Shown here: one piece after another, positions 63,316-64,000 of the stretch
Position numbering within the stretch: position 1 is the stretch's first letter
Layout of the letters: every line of letters begins with the position of its first letter
From: Abelmoschus esculentus
Lineage: Eukaryota > Streptophyta > Magnoliopsida > Malvales > Malvaceae
Assembly (NCBI GenBank): GCA_035048815.1
Contig: JAUCBN010000007.1
Coordinates: forward strand, 2,487,501-2,551,500
Direction: 5' to 3'
DNA length: 64,000 nucleotides
Program-made: the position numbers and the translations under genes
The notes under the pieces: generated by a model
The model's input: only the letters and a program-made list of their open reading frames with translations
Told to the model about the DNA's origin: nothing
Databases searched by the model: none

Positions 63316-64000
63316 ATGATGCCAATTCCTTCTCCTTCTCGTATGGGTACTTTCTCTCATACTGATAACCCTACTGACTTGGGTATTCCACACATAGATA
63401 CCCACCAAGATCTCTTTTTAGAGTAAGTGCTTTTTTTAGCTTAATTTCTTCGCCCAATGGTTGTTTCAGTATCTTTGTTTGCTCAATTTCTTACATATTT
63501 CGCTGATGGATGAGTTTGGTATGATAATGATGAGAGTTTCAGTCTGTAAGAGTGTTTGTAGAGTGAAGAAGAGAATTGTTAAAACATGCAAAAACACAAG
63601 TGAGCATATATGTAAGAAACAATGTTCTTCTAGATGTTCCTGTGTATGTTGCTTTGGCTTTCCATTTTTCTTGGAACACATGTATGCTGTACACATTTTG
63701 ACATACATGATCTGGTATGGGTGTCAGATATAACCCTCCAGATGCACCGGAATCGAGTCTGATAGGGAAGGAACCGAGTAACATTAGTAGCTACTTCATA
63801 TGTTCATATGGATTTTAAATAATTTAGATGATGTAGCTTTGTAAGTTAAATGTGCCTGATTGTGTTTTATTGATTGGAATTTTGTCCCAATTGCAGTTAT
63901 TTTGGTGGACCAGCTACTCTGTGTGAGCCAAAACACGAATTTCTGAGAAATGATATCTATAATGGAGGTAACCATTGTGCTCCTTTAATTAAAGAGAATA
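63316..64000 (+). CDS. Tandem paralogue of the unknown-function gene (cut by window end)
   Basis: Exon 1, 63316-63422 (MMPIPSPSRMGTFSHTDNPT ...), ends with the same split Asp codon (GA|GTAAGT) as the 57.8 kb gene, with six extra residues. Exon 2 begins at 63897 (DYFGGPATLCEPKHEFLRND) and is open to the window end. Intron 1 is 474 bp against 756 bp in the first copy, with recognisable blocks in common. It has one NDIYNGGN-like unit where the first copy has three repeats. The rest is outside the window, so completeness cannot be judged. It could be active or a decaying duplicate. Confidence 0.75.

Noticed and set aside
1..64000. tRNA, rRNA, CRISPR, prokaryotic operon or viral insertion
   Set aside because: No cloverleaf with A/B boxes, no rRNA-like block, no spaced repeats of CRISPR type, and no reverse transcriptase, integrase or viral coat-type frame were seen.

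Overview
The window is nuclear DNA of a flowering plant. It is AT-rich, its genes have GT-AG introns, and it carries plant-only families (STP sugar carrier, phytocyanin, MAKR/BKI1, OVATE, FRIGIDA-like) plus chloroplast-targeted proteins. Gene order and protein similarity suggest a eudicot of the malvid group, possibly cotton (Gossypium) or a relative; that name is an inference. There is no bacterial, organellar or viral gene cluster.

Layout. 1-310 is degenerate TTTAGGG-type repeat, then about 7.2 kb without a convincing gene. 7.9-10.9 kb (+) is an STP13-like hexose/H+ symporter, 12.2-12.8 kb (+) a stellacyanin-type phytocyanin, and 15.1-16.1 kb (+) a MAKR/BKI1-type kinase regulator. 19.4-24.0 kb (-) is KMS1/KMS2 (8 coding exons). 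29.1-31.8 kb (-) is a copper amine oxidase whose last exon has no ATG and is easy to miss. 36.3-36.6 kb (+) is a probable small two-exon gene. 39.4-41.1 kb (+) is ribosomal protein eS24, and 42.1-44.1 kb (+) is histidine-biosynthesis IGPD (8 exons). 46.2-48.7 kb (+) is a FRIGIDA-like gene with a frame-breaking deletion. 49.5-50.1 kb (-) is a ferredoxin C1-like gene with a frameshift and a lost stop. 50.2-50.7 kb (-) is plastid SecE1, and 54.7-55.3 kb (-) is an OVATE family repressor. 57.8-62.2 kb (+) is a 5-exon gene of unknown function, and 63.3 kb to the window end is its truncated tandem paralogue.

How the genes relate. They are ordinary chromosomal neighbours, not a pathway. From memory, the order KMS1 - amine oxidase - IGPD - FRIGIDA-like - FdC1 - SecE1 - OFP matches Arabidopsis At4g14950 down to At4g14860. 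STP13 - cupredoxin - MAKR1 matches the At5g26340-At5g26230 area. Two genes of the first block are visibly damaged here, as expected when duplicate copies decay after polyploidy.

Intergenic DNA holds short foldback and tandem repeats, AT microsatellites, an ATTAT minisatellite and a few transposon-like remnants. I found no tRNA, rRNA or CRISPR. The points most worth a second look are the FRIGIDA-like deletion with a possible splice rescue, the inverted duplication of a coding fragment inside an eS24 intron, the broken FdC1, the paired 60-bp foldback elements, and the tandem unknown-function genes. Exon coordinates were placed by hand from splice sites and reading-frame continuity.
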